The translations under genes were made by a program, and so were the position numbers. Shown in pieces: positions 1 through 6,186 of a stretch of DNA of 8,629 nt. The notes below the pieces were generated by a model. The model was not told the origin of the DNA. It worked only from the letters and a program-made list of their open reading frames with translations, and made no database searches. Origin of the DNA: Deinococcus ruber (lineage in GTDB: Bacteria > Deinococcota > Deinococci > Deinococcales > Deinococcaceae); NCBI RefSeq assembly GCF_014648095.1, contig NZ_BMQL01000096.1, positions 1-8,629 of the forward strand, read 5' to 3'. The number at the start of each line of letters is the position of its first letter. Position 1 is the first letter of the stretch.

Positions 1-136
1 GCCCGTGTTCGATGTCTATCATCAGGACGCCACGGGTGACTTGGTGCTTCGTTGCCCCGTACCCTTGCGTGGAGACCACGATGGTCAGCGCTTCTGGAGG
101 CCGATCTTTGCCGAGTTCTGTGCGCTGCAACGGTGA
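1..136 (+). CDS. C-terminal end of an unidentified protein (partial)
   Basis: The frame beginning at position 2 is open from the window edge to TGA at 134-136 and encodes 44 residues, starting PVFDVYHQDATG and ending FAEFCALQR. Composition looks protein-like: charged and hydrophobic residues are mixed, aromatics are spaced, and there are no low-complexity runs. The start lies outside the window. I do not recognise the family and assign no function. A coding reading is supported by the convergent arrangement: an apparent minus-strand gene end stops at 150, only 13 bp away, which is a normal tail-to-tail spacing. The overlapping frames that are open across this region (for example 12-512) have arginine- and serine-rich compositions typical of shadows. 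Confidence 0.4.
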   Translation, partial: PVFDVYHQDATGDLVLRCPVPLRGDHDGQRFWRPIFAEFCALQR

Positions 137-149
137 AGAGTGGCACAGG

Positions 150-686
150 TCAAGTGATCCCACCCTGCACCAGCATCAGGCTCAGGGTGTATTCAGACCC
201 AGCCGGCCGTTCCCAGGCCGCGCCGTCTTCCAGGACGCGGAGCGTCCGACGTTTCAATTCTCCCGCTTGGCTGATCGACACTCGGCTGCTGGCGATGGTG
301 AACAGCAGGGGCAATTCGCCCTCGAGGAGCTCAGTTGCAGGCTCCTGCTCAGCTCCGAGTTGCAGGCGGCCGTACGCTTCCTCATCCGGCAGCTACAGAC
401 CCCAGCGCGGTCGCTGCGCTCGGAGCTGTGCTGCTCCGAAGACGGCCCCTTCGTTCCTTGCGGGGAAAAATCTGAAGCAGCAGCATGGCCTCTAGCGTTT
501 CTGCCCGCGTGACCTGGTGCGGAATGAACCAGCGGGCAGGGACCCGGTACCGCCGAATTGGTCGGCCAGCGCGGCGCTCCACTCTGGTGTGGCATGGCGG
601 CGCTGCTGCAGGGTGCTGGTGGGGTCGTGTGGTGGCCTTGGTCTGGCGCGAGAACCGGCGGGTCGTTCAGGCGTTCGAGCCGTGTC
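150..686 (-). pseudogene. Decayed minus-strand gene of unknown function
   Basis: Read on the minus strand, one frame runs from about 686 down to TGA at 152-150 with only two interruptions, both TAG (494-492 and 395-393). The last 80 codons (392-150) look like a genuine protein C-terminus, with segments such as YGRLQLGAEQEPATELLEGE and LPLLFTIASSRVSISQAGEL, ending LMLVQGGIT. Upstream, natural-looking segments lie in different frames: TPEWSAALADQFGGTG in the same frame (around 585-535), WFIPHQVTRAETLEAMLLLQ in a second (around 530-470), and RLERLNDPPVLAPDQG in a third (around 680-630). This suggests indels as well as nonsense changes. The original start is unclear; an ATG at 811 in the third frame would place the gene 37 bp after the permease stop, on the same strand as the ABC operon. 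I do not recognise the family. The C-terminal segment is the best supported part; chance open frames in GC-rich DNA remain possible upstream. Confidence 0.4.
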
Positions 687-848
687 TTAGGCGGGGTTCC
701 TATGCGCAGTGCTGAGGTGACTGGAAGGGGCAGCGGAAAGGGCGCCTTGTGGCGGATGCGCTGATCTGGAGTTGCCAGCGTCAAGGAAGGGCGAGAGGGG
801 CCCCCGAACATGTACCGAGGGTGGGTGGCCTTCTTGGTGTTCAGTCAC

Positions 849-1637
849 TTATCGTCCGATGTCTCGCCTTCCGAACAGCGGCGTGACCACCGACAGGCAA
901 CCGAATCCCACCAACAGGCAGACGATCAGCGGCGTCACTGCAACAGCCTGTGTGAGGGGAGCGTCGCCCAGGGCGTACGTCCACGGATTGAGCCACGCCA
1001 GGTTCCTCAACGCTGCCACCTGTGCGCTCAGGAGATGCACAACCACCAATGCCACCCCCAGCCCCACGCCGAGCCCCGAGGCCAATCCTGCTCGGCCCGT
1101 CGCTGCGCCGATGGAGAACGCCAGGGCACCGAATACCCAGGCCCCTCCCGTGTGCAGTGCCGCAGTCTCCAGGACCCGACCCACTGGAAGAGGTGCCTGG
1201 AACACCTGTCCCAGCAGCCAGGTTCCGGCGAACAGCACCACGCCCAGTCCGGCGAGCATGACCAGCAGGGCCAGCAGCCGTCCCAACAGCAGGGCTGCGC
1301 GTGACAGCGGATGCGTGAGCGGAAATTCCAGGTGCCCCCGCGCTTCCTCGCCGGCGATCAAGGCCGAGCCGGTCAGTCCGGCGAACACGCTGAGCAGCAG
1401 CGGCATCAAGCTGAACAGCCGTCCGCCGATGTAACCGGCGGGCGTGGACAGGTCGGTGCCAAACAGCGCACGCACCGACTCGGGGAGCCGCTTCATGATG
1501 TCCGAAATGGCAGGGTCGTTCTTGACGGTCGGGTAGAAGGCGAGCACCAGCACGGTGTAGGCCAGTAGGCTTCCTGCCCACCACAGCCAACCGCGCCGCC
1601 CATCGCGCAGCGTCTGACGCAGGACTTCAGGCCACAT
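849..1637 (-). CDS. ABC-2 type transporter permease
   Basis: This 262-residue integral membrane protein is the predicted membrane partner of the ATPase encoded just upstream. About six hydrophobic segments are visible, near residues 17-35, 75-95, 118-146, 158-178, 184-206 and 231-252. After the second comes the motif IAGEEARGHLEFPLTHPLSR (residues 94-113), the signature of ABC-2 permeases whose cytosolic loop contacts the ATPase. The length fits half-size permeases of this class, which would dimerise with two ATPase subunits. The ATG at 1637 is preceded by GGAG seven bases upstream and overlaps the end of the ATPase gene by 11 bp, so the two are almost certainly co-translated. The stop is TAA at 851-849. 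No clear intrinsic terminator follows. The substrate cannot be read from sequence; related systems export drugs, peptides or lipids. The type is well supported, the substrate is unknown. Confidence 0.9.
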   Translation of the reverse strand: MWPEVLRQTLRDGRRGWLWWAGSLLAYTVLVLAFYPTVKNDPAISDIMKRLPESVRALFGTDLSTPAGYIGGRLFSLMPLLLSVFAGLTGSALIAGEEARGHLEFPLTHPLSRAALLLGRLLALLVMLAGLGVVLFAGTWLLGQVFQAPLPVGRVLETAALHTGGAWVFGALAFSIGAATGRAGLASGLGVGLGVALVVVHLLSAQVAALRNLAWLNPWTYALGDAPLTQAVAVTPLIVCLLVGFGCLSVVTPLFGRRDIGR

Positions 1638-2538
1638 GGCTCGGCTCCGGTACCTGCGCGGTGGGACGGTATTCCTCCAGAAAAGCGTCCTCCAGGCTCG
1701 AAGGCACCAAGCTGAACCCGATCAGCGACTCGGCCGCCAGTGCCCGAATGAGGGCCTCCGGATTGCCGCGCCAGAGGCCCGTGAAGTTGAGGCCAGCCAG
1801 GTGCGCCTTGCTCATCCCGGGGAGCGTGGTGAGATTCACCATCGGCGGTGCAGCGAAGCGGATCTCAAGGTGCTGCGGCAGACTCGCTTTCAACACGTTC
1901 AGGGCATCGACCCGCACCAGTCGGCCTTGCCGGAGAATCGCCACGCGGTCGGCCACGCGTTCCACCTCGCGCAGGACGTGGCTGGAAAGGAACACCGTCC
2001 GGCCCTGCGCGCTCGTTTCGCGCAGCACCTCCAGGACCGTTTCCTGTGCAAGTGGGTCGAGGCCGTCTGTCGGTTCATCGAGCAGCAGCACCTCGGGGCG
2101 ATGCATCAAGGCCAGGACCAGGCCCACCTTCTGCCGGTTGCCTTTACTGAGTGTGCCCAGCTGGGGTGTGAGACGCAGTTCCAAGCGGCTGGCCACCTCG
2201 AGGCCATAGCTCACGTCACGGCTTCCACGGAGGCGAGCGGAGCGCTCCAGCAATTCTCGGGCGCTGAGGTCGCGCGGGAGGTGCACGTCACCCGGCAGGT
2301 AGCCCACTCGCGCGTGAACCGCCTCGCGCTCGCGCCAGACGTCGCGGCCCATCAGGGTCGCCGTCCCGCTGGTGGGCCGCAGAAACCCCATCAGGGTACG
2401 GATGGTGGTTGTCTTGCCCGCGCCATTCGGGCCCAGGAACCCGAAGATCTCGCCGGGCCGGACGGTCAGGTCGAGCGGGTGGAGCCCCAGGTTTGTGCCG
2501 TAGAGTTTACTGAGGGCGTGCGTCTCGATGGCGTTCAT
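1627..2538 (-). CDS. ABC transporter ATP-binding protein
   Basis: This 303-residue ATPase (from the ATG at 2538) powers the ABC-2 permease encoded downstream. Visible motifs in order: Walker A GPNGAGKTT at residues 36-44, a Q-loop region reading GYLPGD (79-84) with no glutamine, signature LSKGN (130-134) in place of canonical LSGGQ, Walker B VLLLDEPT (150-157), D-loop GLDP (159-162), and H-loop SSH with His187. The YLPG and SKGN variants are common in the CcmA/YdbJ-like branch that pairs with ABC-2 permeases. Residues after about 220 form the extra C-terminal region usual in this branch. The ATG at 2538 is chosen because AGGAGG lies ten bases upstream and ATG overlaps the regulator's stop as ATGA, implying translational coupling. 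An in-frame start at 2574 would add 12 unlikely residues inside the regulator gene. All catalytic residues appear present. Confidence 0.95.
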   Translation of the reverse strand: MNAIETHALSKLYGTNLGLHPLDLTVRPGEIFGFLGPNGAGKTTTIRTLMGFLRPTSGTATLMGRDVWREREAVHARVGYLPGDVHLPRDLSARELLERSARLRGSRDVSYGLEVASRLELRLTPQLGTLSKGNRQKVGLVLALMHRPEVLLLDEPTDGLDPLAQETVLEVLRETSAQGRTVFLSSHVLREVERVADRVAILRQGRLVRVDALNVLKASLPQHLEIRFAAPPMVNLTTLPGMSKAHLAGLNFTGLWRGNPEALIRALAAESLIGFSLVPSSLEDAFLEEYRPTAQVPEPSHVA

Positions 2539-2999
2539 GGTTGTCTCGCCTCCTCGGCCTGCAGGCGGTGCCATTCATCCAGCAGACCTGGGAACAGGCG
2601 CAGCCACAGTTCGTAAAACCCTTTCATCTCGCGGAGCGGCCCTGGATCGGCTCCCTCGGGCAGCACGTTCAATCCTTCCAGGGCGAGGGCGTGAAGCGTC
2701 TCCAGTTTGCGGTTGCCCTGTTCGGTCAGGACGGCCCAGGCATTTGGGCGCATACGGAAGCGGTCTGCCCGCTCCCCGCGTTTCGGGGCACGTTCGGCCA
2801 GGCCCATGAGGGTCAGGTGGTTGACGGCCGTACTGATGCCTGCTCGGCTGGCGTGCAGCGTGGCGGCCAGTTCGGCCGCGGTCATGCCGTCAGCTGGGGC
2901 CGTCAGCAATGCGCCCAGTGTTCGCCCGGCGACTCTCGGCATGCCGAGCATTTCCAGAAATACGCCGGCCCGTTCCACAAACTGCTCGTGTCCGTCCAC
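2535..2999 (-). CDS. GbsR/MarR-family transcriptional regulator
   Basis: This is a winged-helix DNA-binding protein, 154 residues if it starts at GTG 2999 or 163 if at ATG 3026. The N-terminal stretch FVERAGVFLEMLGMPRVAGR (residues 7-26 from the GTG) followed by LGALL is characteristic of the GbsR/MarR group (COG1510). The helix-turn-helix spans roughly residues 39-62 (TAAELAATLHASRAGISTAV) and a basic wing follows (RAPKRGERADRFR, 70-82). The C-terminal helix (FYELWLRLFPGLLDEWHRL) is probably the dimerisation element. I prefer the GTG because TACACT, a TANNNT -10 box, ends six bases before it, as in Deinococcus leaderless mRNAs. The ATG at 3026 has no Shine-Dalgarno sequence and sits in the centre of a 20-bp palindrome. 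The gene overlaps the ATPase gene by 4 bp (ATGA) and heads the operon. It probably represses the ABC genes and itself. Ligand unknown. Confidence 0.88.
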   Translation of the reverse strand: MDGHEQFVERAGVFLEMLGMPRVAGRTLGALLTAPADGMTAAELAATLHASRAGISTAVNHLTLMGLAERAPKRGERADRFRMRPNAWAVLTEQGNRKLETLHALALEGLNVLPEGADPGPLREMKGFYELWLRLFPGLLDEWHRLQAEEARQP

Positions 3000-3005
3000 G
3001 TCTGA

Positions 3006-3033
3006 AGTGTATAACTTTTCAGACATGTCTGAA
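3006..3033 (-). promoter_or_regulatory. Promoter of the regulator-ABC operon, probably leaderless
   Basis: On the minus strand, -35 TTCAGA (3033-3028, 4 of 6 to TTGACA) and -10 TACACT (3011-3006, 4 of 6 to TATAAT) are separated by 16 bp. The -10 box ends six bases before GTG 2999, so transcription would start at or next to the start codon, the arrangement known for many Deinococcus leaderless mRNAs. A TTGACA hexamer also occurs upstream at 3046-3041, but no good -10 lies at the right distance from it. Confidence 0.5.
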
Positions 3034-3035
3034 AA
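3016..3035. promoter_or_regulatory. Palindromic operator, probably for the adjacent MarR-type regulator
   Basis: This is a perfect 20-bp palindrome with arms TTTTCAGACA and TGTCTGAAAA. It spans the proposed -35 box (TTCAGA, 3033-3028 on the minus strand) of the regulator-ABC operon. A further imperfect half-site, CGTCTGAAGT, lies at 2999-3008, 27 bp from the matching arm. Size and symmetry are typical of MarR-family dimer sites. Binding here would block RNA polymerase and give negative autoregulation. That the neighbouring regulator is the binder is inferred from position. Confidence 0.8.
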
Positions 3036-3062
3036 TTCTGTCAAAACTGTAGCGGGGTCCAA

Positions 3063-3671
3063 CTGAGAACATGCGCTCTGCCGAAGGAACGAGGTGACGC
3101 AGCTCAGGAGAGGACACCGTCACCTCAGGGCAGGGTGAGGGCTTGACGGCGTTGTTTCGGAGGATCCATCAAATCAGTGTGGCGCTGCCCTGAGCGGTGT
3201 GCTCAAGGGAGTTGTTCAGATCAGGAGCGACTTGAACGCTTACGTTTTTGCCGGTGGGGATGTGCAGTTTCTCGGCCGTACGAGGAATCTGTGCCTGCGT
3301 CAGTCAAGTGGCGGCGCCTCGGGAACGAGCTTTCACAGGTCACCCGCTCCACCTGCTGGAATGGCTGTTGAGGCTGTGGCTTCGAACCGCTCTCGCAGCT
3401 GCAGTCTCTCGGTGGCGTTGCAGCAAGCCGTTTCGTACACCGGCGCGCTTACACGGCGACGGCTCGCCACAACCAGCAGCGAACACCGCCGGCGGCCGCT
3501 TCCTCGTCTATGTGCCACCGGGAACACCGACAGCGTTCCTAGGGACGCAGCACGTGAGCCATGGGAGTTGAGCACCTCCCGCTGCACGCTGTTCATGACA
3601 CCCTTACGGAATGTGGTGAATGCAGATCAATGAACACGCACATCCGGGACGGTCACGTAGGCTGCAGACCT
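3063..3671. other. Intergenic region without a convincing gene
   Basis: About 600 bp lie between the divergent ABC operon and the cyclase gene. Besides the inverted repeat at 3091-3126 it holds two weak coding hints. On the minus strand, 3303-3169 encodes 44 residues with natural-looking composition (for example KLHIPTGKNVSVQVAPDLNN) but has no start codon and an in-frame TGA immediately upstream, so at best it is a gene remnant. On the plus strand, a 107-codon frame (3248-3571) ends with segments such as GGRFLVYVPPGTPTAFLG; it has no ribosome binding site and its first half is arginine- and cysteine-rich. Neither is called as a gene. Confidence 0.4.
3091..3126. repeat. Inverted repeat upstream of the ABC operon
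   Basis: Nine-base perfect arms GAGGTGACG (3091-3099) and CGTCACCTC (3118-3126) flank an 18-base loop. There is no T-run on either side, so it is not a typical intrinsic terminator. It lies 56 bp upstream of the operon's operator and could be a second regulatory site or an RNA hairpin from an unmapped transcript. No function is assigned. Confidence 0.4.
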
Positions 3672-4265
3672 ATGTCTGCGCGTGAGTCGCTGGAACGTCA
3701 GCTGTTATTGGGATTTGTGCTGCCGATTCTCGCCGTCGTCGTGGTCGCTGTCTTCAGTCTGTCGGCCTTCCAGGCTGCTCGTCAGAGTGCTCAGACAGTG
3801 ACGCATACCCATGAGGTGATTCACCACATCCAGACGCTCCAGACGCTGGAGCAGCAGGTGTTGCTCACCCAGACGGCGGCTGCCCGTGCGGCGTTCAATC
3901 AAACATGGACCCGTGTCTTCACGCTCGTACAGGACAATCCGCCTCAGCAACGTCGGCTGCAGAGCTGGCGTGACCACCTCTTTCTGACGGCACTGCCACG
4001 CTCTGTGACAGGACCATTGCCAGACAATGTTCGTCTTGCACAGCTCCTCATTGCCACCGAAGACGCCCTGCTGGAGCGTCGTCAGGCCCAGGTGCAGCAG
4101 CGCGTCACCTGGGCTCGTTGGAGCATTGTGATTGGGTTGCCGCTCAGTGCCGTGCTGGGTGCAACGCTCGCTGTGCTGATGCTGCGCCGTGTGCGGCGTT
4201 TGACGGTTCCGCTATTGGCGGCCACGACCCGCGTGCAGGCGGGATCAGTGTCCGTATTCCGGTGA
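3672..4265 (+). CDS. Membrane sensor part of a split diguanylate cyclase (frame-disrupted)
   Basis: This is the N-terminal half of a sensory diguanylate cyclase, 197 residues from ATG 3672. A first transmembrane helix is at about residues 11-33. A periplasmic region of about 115 residues resembles a shortened CHASE3 domain: helical, with THEVIHHIQTLQTLEQQ (46-62) and the LVQDNPPQQRRLQSW pattern (85-99). A second transmembrane helix (150-171) leads into HAMP helix 1 (LRRVRRLTVPLLAATTRVQA). The frame then ends at TGA 4263-4265, just after the HAMP connector, while the rest of HAMP, the GAF and the GGDEF domain continue in the -1 frame. ATG 3672 is chosen because MSARESLERQLLLGF is a natural start just before the first helix. 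ATGs at 3630 and 3561 are in frame but also lack clear ribosome binding sites. Alone, this fragment could not make c-di-GMP. Confidence 0.7.
   Translation: MSARESLERQLLLGFVLPILAVVVVAVFSLSAFQAARQSAQTVTHTHEVIHHIQTLQTLEQQVLLTQTAAARAAFNQTWTRVFTLVQDNPPQQRRLQSWRDHLFLTALPRSVTGPLPDNVRLAQLLIATEDALLERRQAQVQQRVTWARWSIVIGLPLSAVLGATLAVLMLRRVRRLTVPLLAATTRVQAGSVSVFR
4238..4265 (+). other. Frame-change point inside the HAMP domain of the cyclase gene
   Basis: HAMP runs as RVQAG in the first frame up to about 4243, then ISVRIPV in the -1 frame from about 4244. The usual HAMP connector (AGD-L/I-S-VR) seems to lack a residue, so a 1-base or 4-base deletion in the GCGGGATC stretch would explain it. No classic X-XXY-YYZ slippery heptamer is present. 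The first frame terminates 20 bases later at TGA 4263-4265. Confidence 0.75.
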
Positions 4266-5368
4266 GGGGTCACGACGAGTTGAGCGTGATCGCCCGGCAC
4301 TTCAACGAGATGACGGCGTCTCTACAGCGAACCCTGACGGAGCAGCAGACGTTGCAGCAGACGCTGGAATCACGGGTTGATGCGCTGGTGCAGGCTGGGA
4401 CCACTGAGCTGTTTCATCTGAATCACCTCGGCGTGTTTATTCAGGCGTGTGAGCGACTGTCCGAAGCGGCGGACGTGATTCCTCAGGTGGCACCCGCGCT
4501 GTTTCCCTTTGGCGGCAGCGTGTTGCTCCTGACACCCTCCGGGAATGCGCTCGAGCCGTTCGCCCATTGGGGAGCGGCAGGGACAGGCAGTGCGTGGCTT
4601 CCGGACGAATGCTGGGCTTCCAGGCTCGGGACCACCCATGCAGCGGCCCCCGGTCTGCATCTGCCGCGCTGCACCCACGATTCGACCAGCCAGGCGACCC
4701 TGTGCCTTCCCCTGGGTGCCCAGAGCGAGATGCTGGGCATCGTCACGCTCCAGTTCAGTGACGCCCCAGCCTTGCAGGCGGCTCAGGAACTGGCGCAGCG
4801 CTTCGCTGATCGCCTCTCCCTCTCGCTTGCGAATGTGCGCCTGCAGGAAACGCTGCGGCAGCAGAGTGTCCGTGACCCACTGACAGGCCTGTACAACCGT
4901 CGGTACTTTGAGGAGATCGGGATGCAGGAACTGCTCCGGGCACGCCGCCACCAGCAGCCTCTCAGCGTCGTGATGCTCGACGTGGATCACTTCAAGCTGT
5001 TCAATGACCAGTACGGACATGGAGTTGGAGACCTGGTTCTGCGGCGACTTGCGCACCATCTCGGGCACTTGTTTCAGGACGAGATCGTGTGCCGGTACGG
5101 CGGTGAGGAATTCATCATTCTGCTGCCGAAGTGTGACGCGCAGGCCGCGTCTGAACGCGCTGAGAACCTGCGCGCTGCCGTGCAGGGCATGACCATCCTG
5201 ACGCCTCACAGCAGCCGCCTGAGCGTGACCGTCTCCATCGGTGTCACCGAATCCCAGCCGCACGAGATGGACCTCGCCTCTGTGGTGAGACGGGCCGATC
5301 AGGCGCTGTACCGTGCCAAACACCTGGGACGGAATCAGGTGGTGTCGTCTGTCACAGCCGCTTCATGA
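4262..5368 (+). CDS. GAF-GGDEF diguanylate cyclase part of the split gene
   Basis: This is the cytoplasmic half, condensing two GTP to c-di-GMP. The continuous frame extends back to 4118, but coding similarity begins near 4241 (ISVRIPVRGHDELSVIARHF, HAMP helix 2). Then come a coiled coil (about 4310-4400), a GAF domain (about 4405-4850, with the DECWASRLG motif), and GGDEF (about 4868-5340). GGDEF features: RDPLTGLYNRRYFEE at the start, metal-binding DVDHFKLFND, and active-site RYGGEEF with GGEEF at 5099-5113, all intact, so catalysis is expected. The inhibitory I-site RxxD is not conserved: the aligned residues are FQDE, lacking the arginine, so feedback inhibition by c-di-GMP is probably absent. 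GTG 4262 overlaps the upstream stop as GTGA, so separate translation by reinitiation is conceivable. A single ancestral gene of about 565 codons broken by an indel is simpler. Confidence 0.85.
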   Translation: MRGHDELSVIARHFNEMTASLQRTLTEQQTLQQTLESRVDALVQAGTTELFHLNHLGVFIQACERLSEAADVIPQVAPALFPFGGSVLLLTPSGNALEPFAHWGAAGTGSAWLPDECWASRLGTTHAAAPGLHLPRCTHDSTSQATLCLPLGAQSEMLGIVTLQFSDAPALQAAQELAQRFADRLSLSLANVRLQETLRQQSVRDPLTGLYNRRYFEEIGMQELLRARRHQQPLSVVMLDVDHFKLFNDQYGHGVGDLVLRRLAHHLGHLFQDEIVCRYGGEEFIILLPKCDAQAASERAENLRAAVQGMTILTPHSSRLSVTVSIGVTESQPHEMDLASVVRRADQALYRAKHLGRNQVVSSVTAAS

Positions 5369-5418
5369 ACATTCCAGTCAGCGCCGAACGAATCCTCAAG
5401 CGTCTCTGTCCAGGCTAG
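5365..5418 (+). other. Seventeen-codon ORF overlapping the cyclase stop (ATGA)
   Basis: ATG 5365 overlaps the cyclase TGA by four bases and reads MNIPVSAERILKRLCPG before TAG at 5416-5418. The ATGA overlap is the normal form of coupled genes, so this may be the truncated start of a lost downstream gene. The region after the TAG does not continue convincingly. It could equally be chance. Confidence 0.2.
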
Positions 5419-6041
5419 CAACCCCCGCTCTCCACTCACCCTGCAAGGATCTTCCTGCCTGCGTGGAAAGCCACGCCCCCGGGAGGGAAAGAACTGTAGA
5501 CAGGGAACAAGAGCGGGTGTCTGGGAAACGGGATTGGCAAGGCCTCCCCTGCCTCTTGACGTGTGGAGCGGCGCTCACAGGACGAGGGGGCCTTCTGAAT
5601 GTTACGGCTGAGCGCCGGGAGGCACGTCACCTTTACCCCGCGCAGGGCTGATGTACAGGTCTGCGTGACGTGGTCAGTTCAAGAAACGAGCTGTCTGGAA
5701 TGCAGACAGGTTGTCGTAGGAGCCGTCTCGTTGGGAGAGGAATTGTCGAGTCTGAGGGAAGCGAAATGCCTGTGAAGACGGTGGAAACGGGGTGTTGGCT
5801 GGGACGTGTTGGACTCCCCCAGGCAGGGCTTCAACCCACTGGTCTGGAGGCTGCTGTGGTCCAGTGGGTGCCCACCTGACTGCAGCCGCGCGTTCAGCAC
5901 GGCGTCGTTCTGGGAGCGAAACCGCTCCGAAACGTGCGCGTCACAGGCACCTGCTTGAGGTGATTGAGGGCTGTTGAAGTGCCTTGCCGTCGGAGAGGAG
6001 CTGCAGTGCCGAGGAGCGGGCGCATGCAGGGGTCGCCCCTC
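5369..6041. other. Non-coding region rich in hairpins
   Basis: No frame on either strand looks like a real protein here. Perfect inverted repeats are present: 5461-5466/5471-5476 (6 bp, loop 4), 5691-5697/5703-5709 (CTGTCTG, 7 bp, loop 5), 5834-5842/5861-5869 (ACCCACTGG, 9 bp, loop 18) and 5913-5918/5923-5928 (GGAGCG, 6 bp, loop AAAC). None is followed by a T-run, so they are not ordinary terminators. A structured RNA or long leader is possible, but I recognise no known RNA family. Confidence 0.4.
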
Positions 6042-6071
6042 TTGGCAGCAGGCGGTGGTTGCCTCTACACT
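6042..6071 (+). promoter_or_regulatory. Probable promoter of the amylase gene
   Basis: TTGGCA (6042-6047, 5 of 6 to the -35 consensus) and TACACT (6066-6071, 4 of 6 to the -10 consensus) are separated by 18 bp. Transcription would begin near 6078, giving a leader of about 110 bases that contains the upstream LacI-type operator. The same TACACT hexamer serves as the proposed -10 of the ABC operon. Confidence 0.45.
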
Positions 6072-6136
6072 GGAGCACGTCAGACAACCTGTGTGCATGA
6101 TGTGGTCGCCCCATGGGTGCATCAGCTGCATCTCTT

Positions 6137-6150
6137 TGGAAGCCCTTCCA
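6137..6150. promoter_or_regulatory. LacI/GalR-type operator upstream of the amylase start
   Basis: TGGAAGCCCTTCCA has 6-bp perfect arms (TGGAAG/CTTCCA) around CC. It matches the LacI/GalR-family consensus TGNAANCGNTTNCA at all fixed positions except one central base (C for G). It lies between the proposed promoter and the ribosome binding site, where a bound repressor would block elongation or help form a loop with the second site at 6280-6293. The cognate regulator is not in the window. Confidence 0.65.
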
Positions 6151-6173
6151 TCGCGTCGCCAGTGTGACTGGCC

Positions 6174-6179
6174 GGGAGG
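6174..6179 (+). promoter_or_regulatory. Ribosome binding site of the amylase gene
   Basis: GGGAGG is placed seven bases before ATG 6187. It is the strongest Shine-Dalgarno sequence on the plus strand near the gene, and it fixes the start at 6187 even though the main amylase frame is offset by one base from this ATG. Confidence 0.75.
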
Positions 6180-6186
6180 TTCCCTT

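Noticed and set aside
254..811. 185-codon minus-strand ORF
   Set aside because: Most of it is proline-, serine- and arginine-rich with no domain pattern. Only its RLERLNDPPVLAPDQG segment looks natural and is treated as part of the decayed gene.
1636..2616. 326-codon plus-strand ORF
   Set aside because: It lies antisense to the ATPase gene, whose Walker and signature motifs are unmistakable; this is a high-GC shadow frame.
4238..4250. Programmed -1 frameshifting in the cyclase gene
   Set aside because: There is no slippery heptamer and no obvious downstream stem or pseudoknot, and a residue of the HAMP connector appears missing, so an indel is more likely.
4370..5323. 317-codon minus-strand ORF opposite the cyclase
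   Set aside because: It is a shadow of the GAF-GGDEF frame, with no coherent domain.
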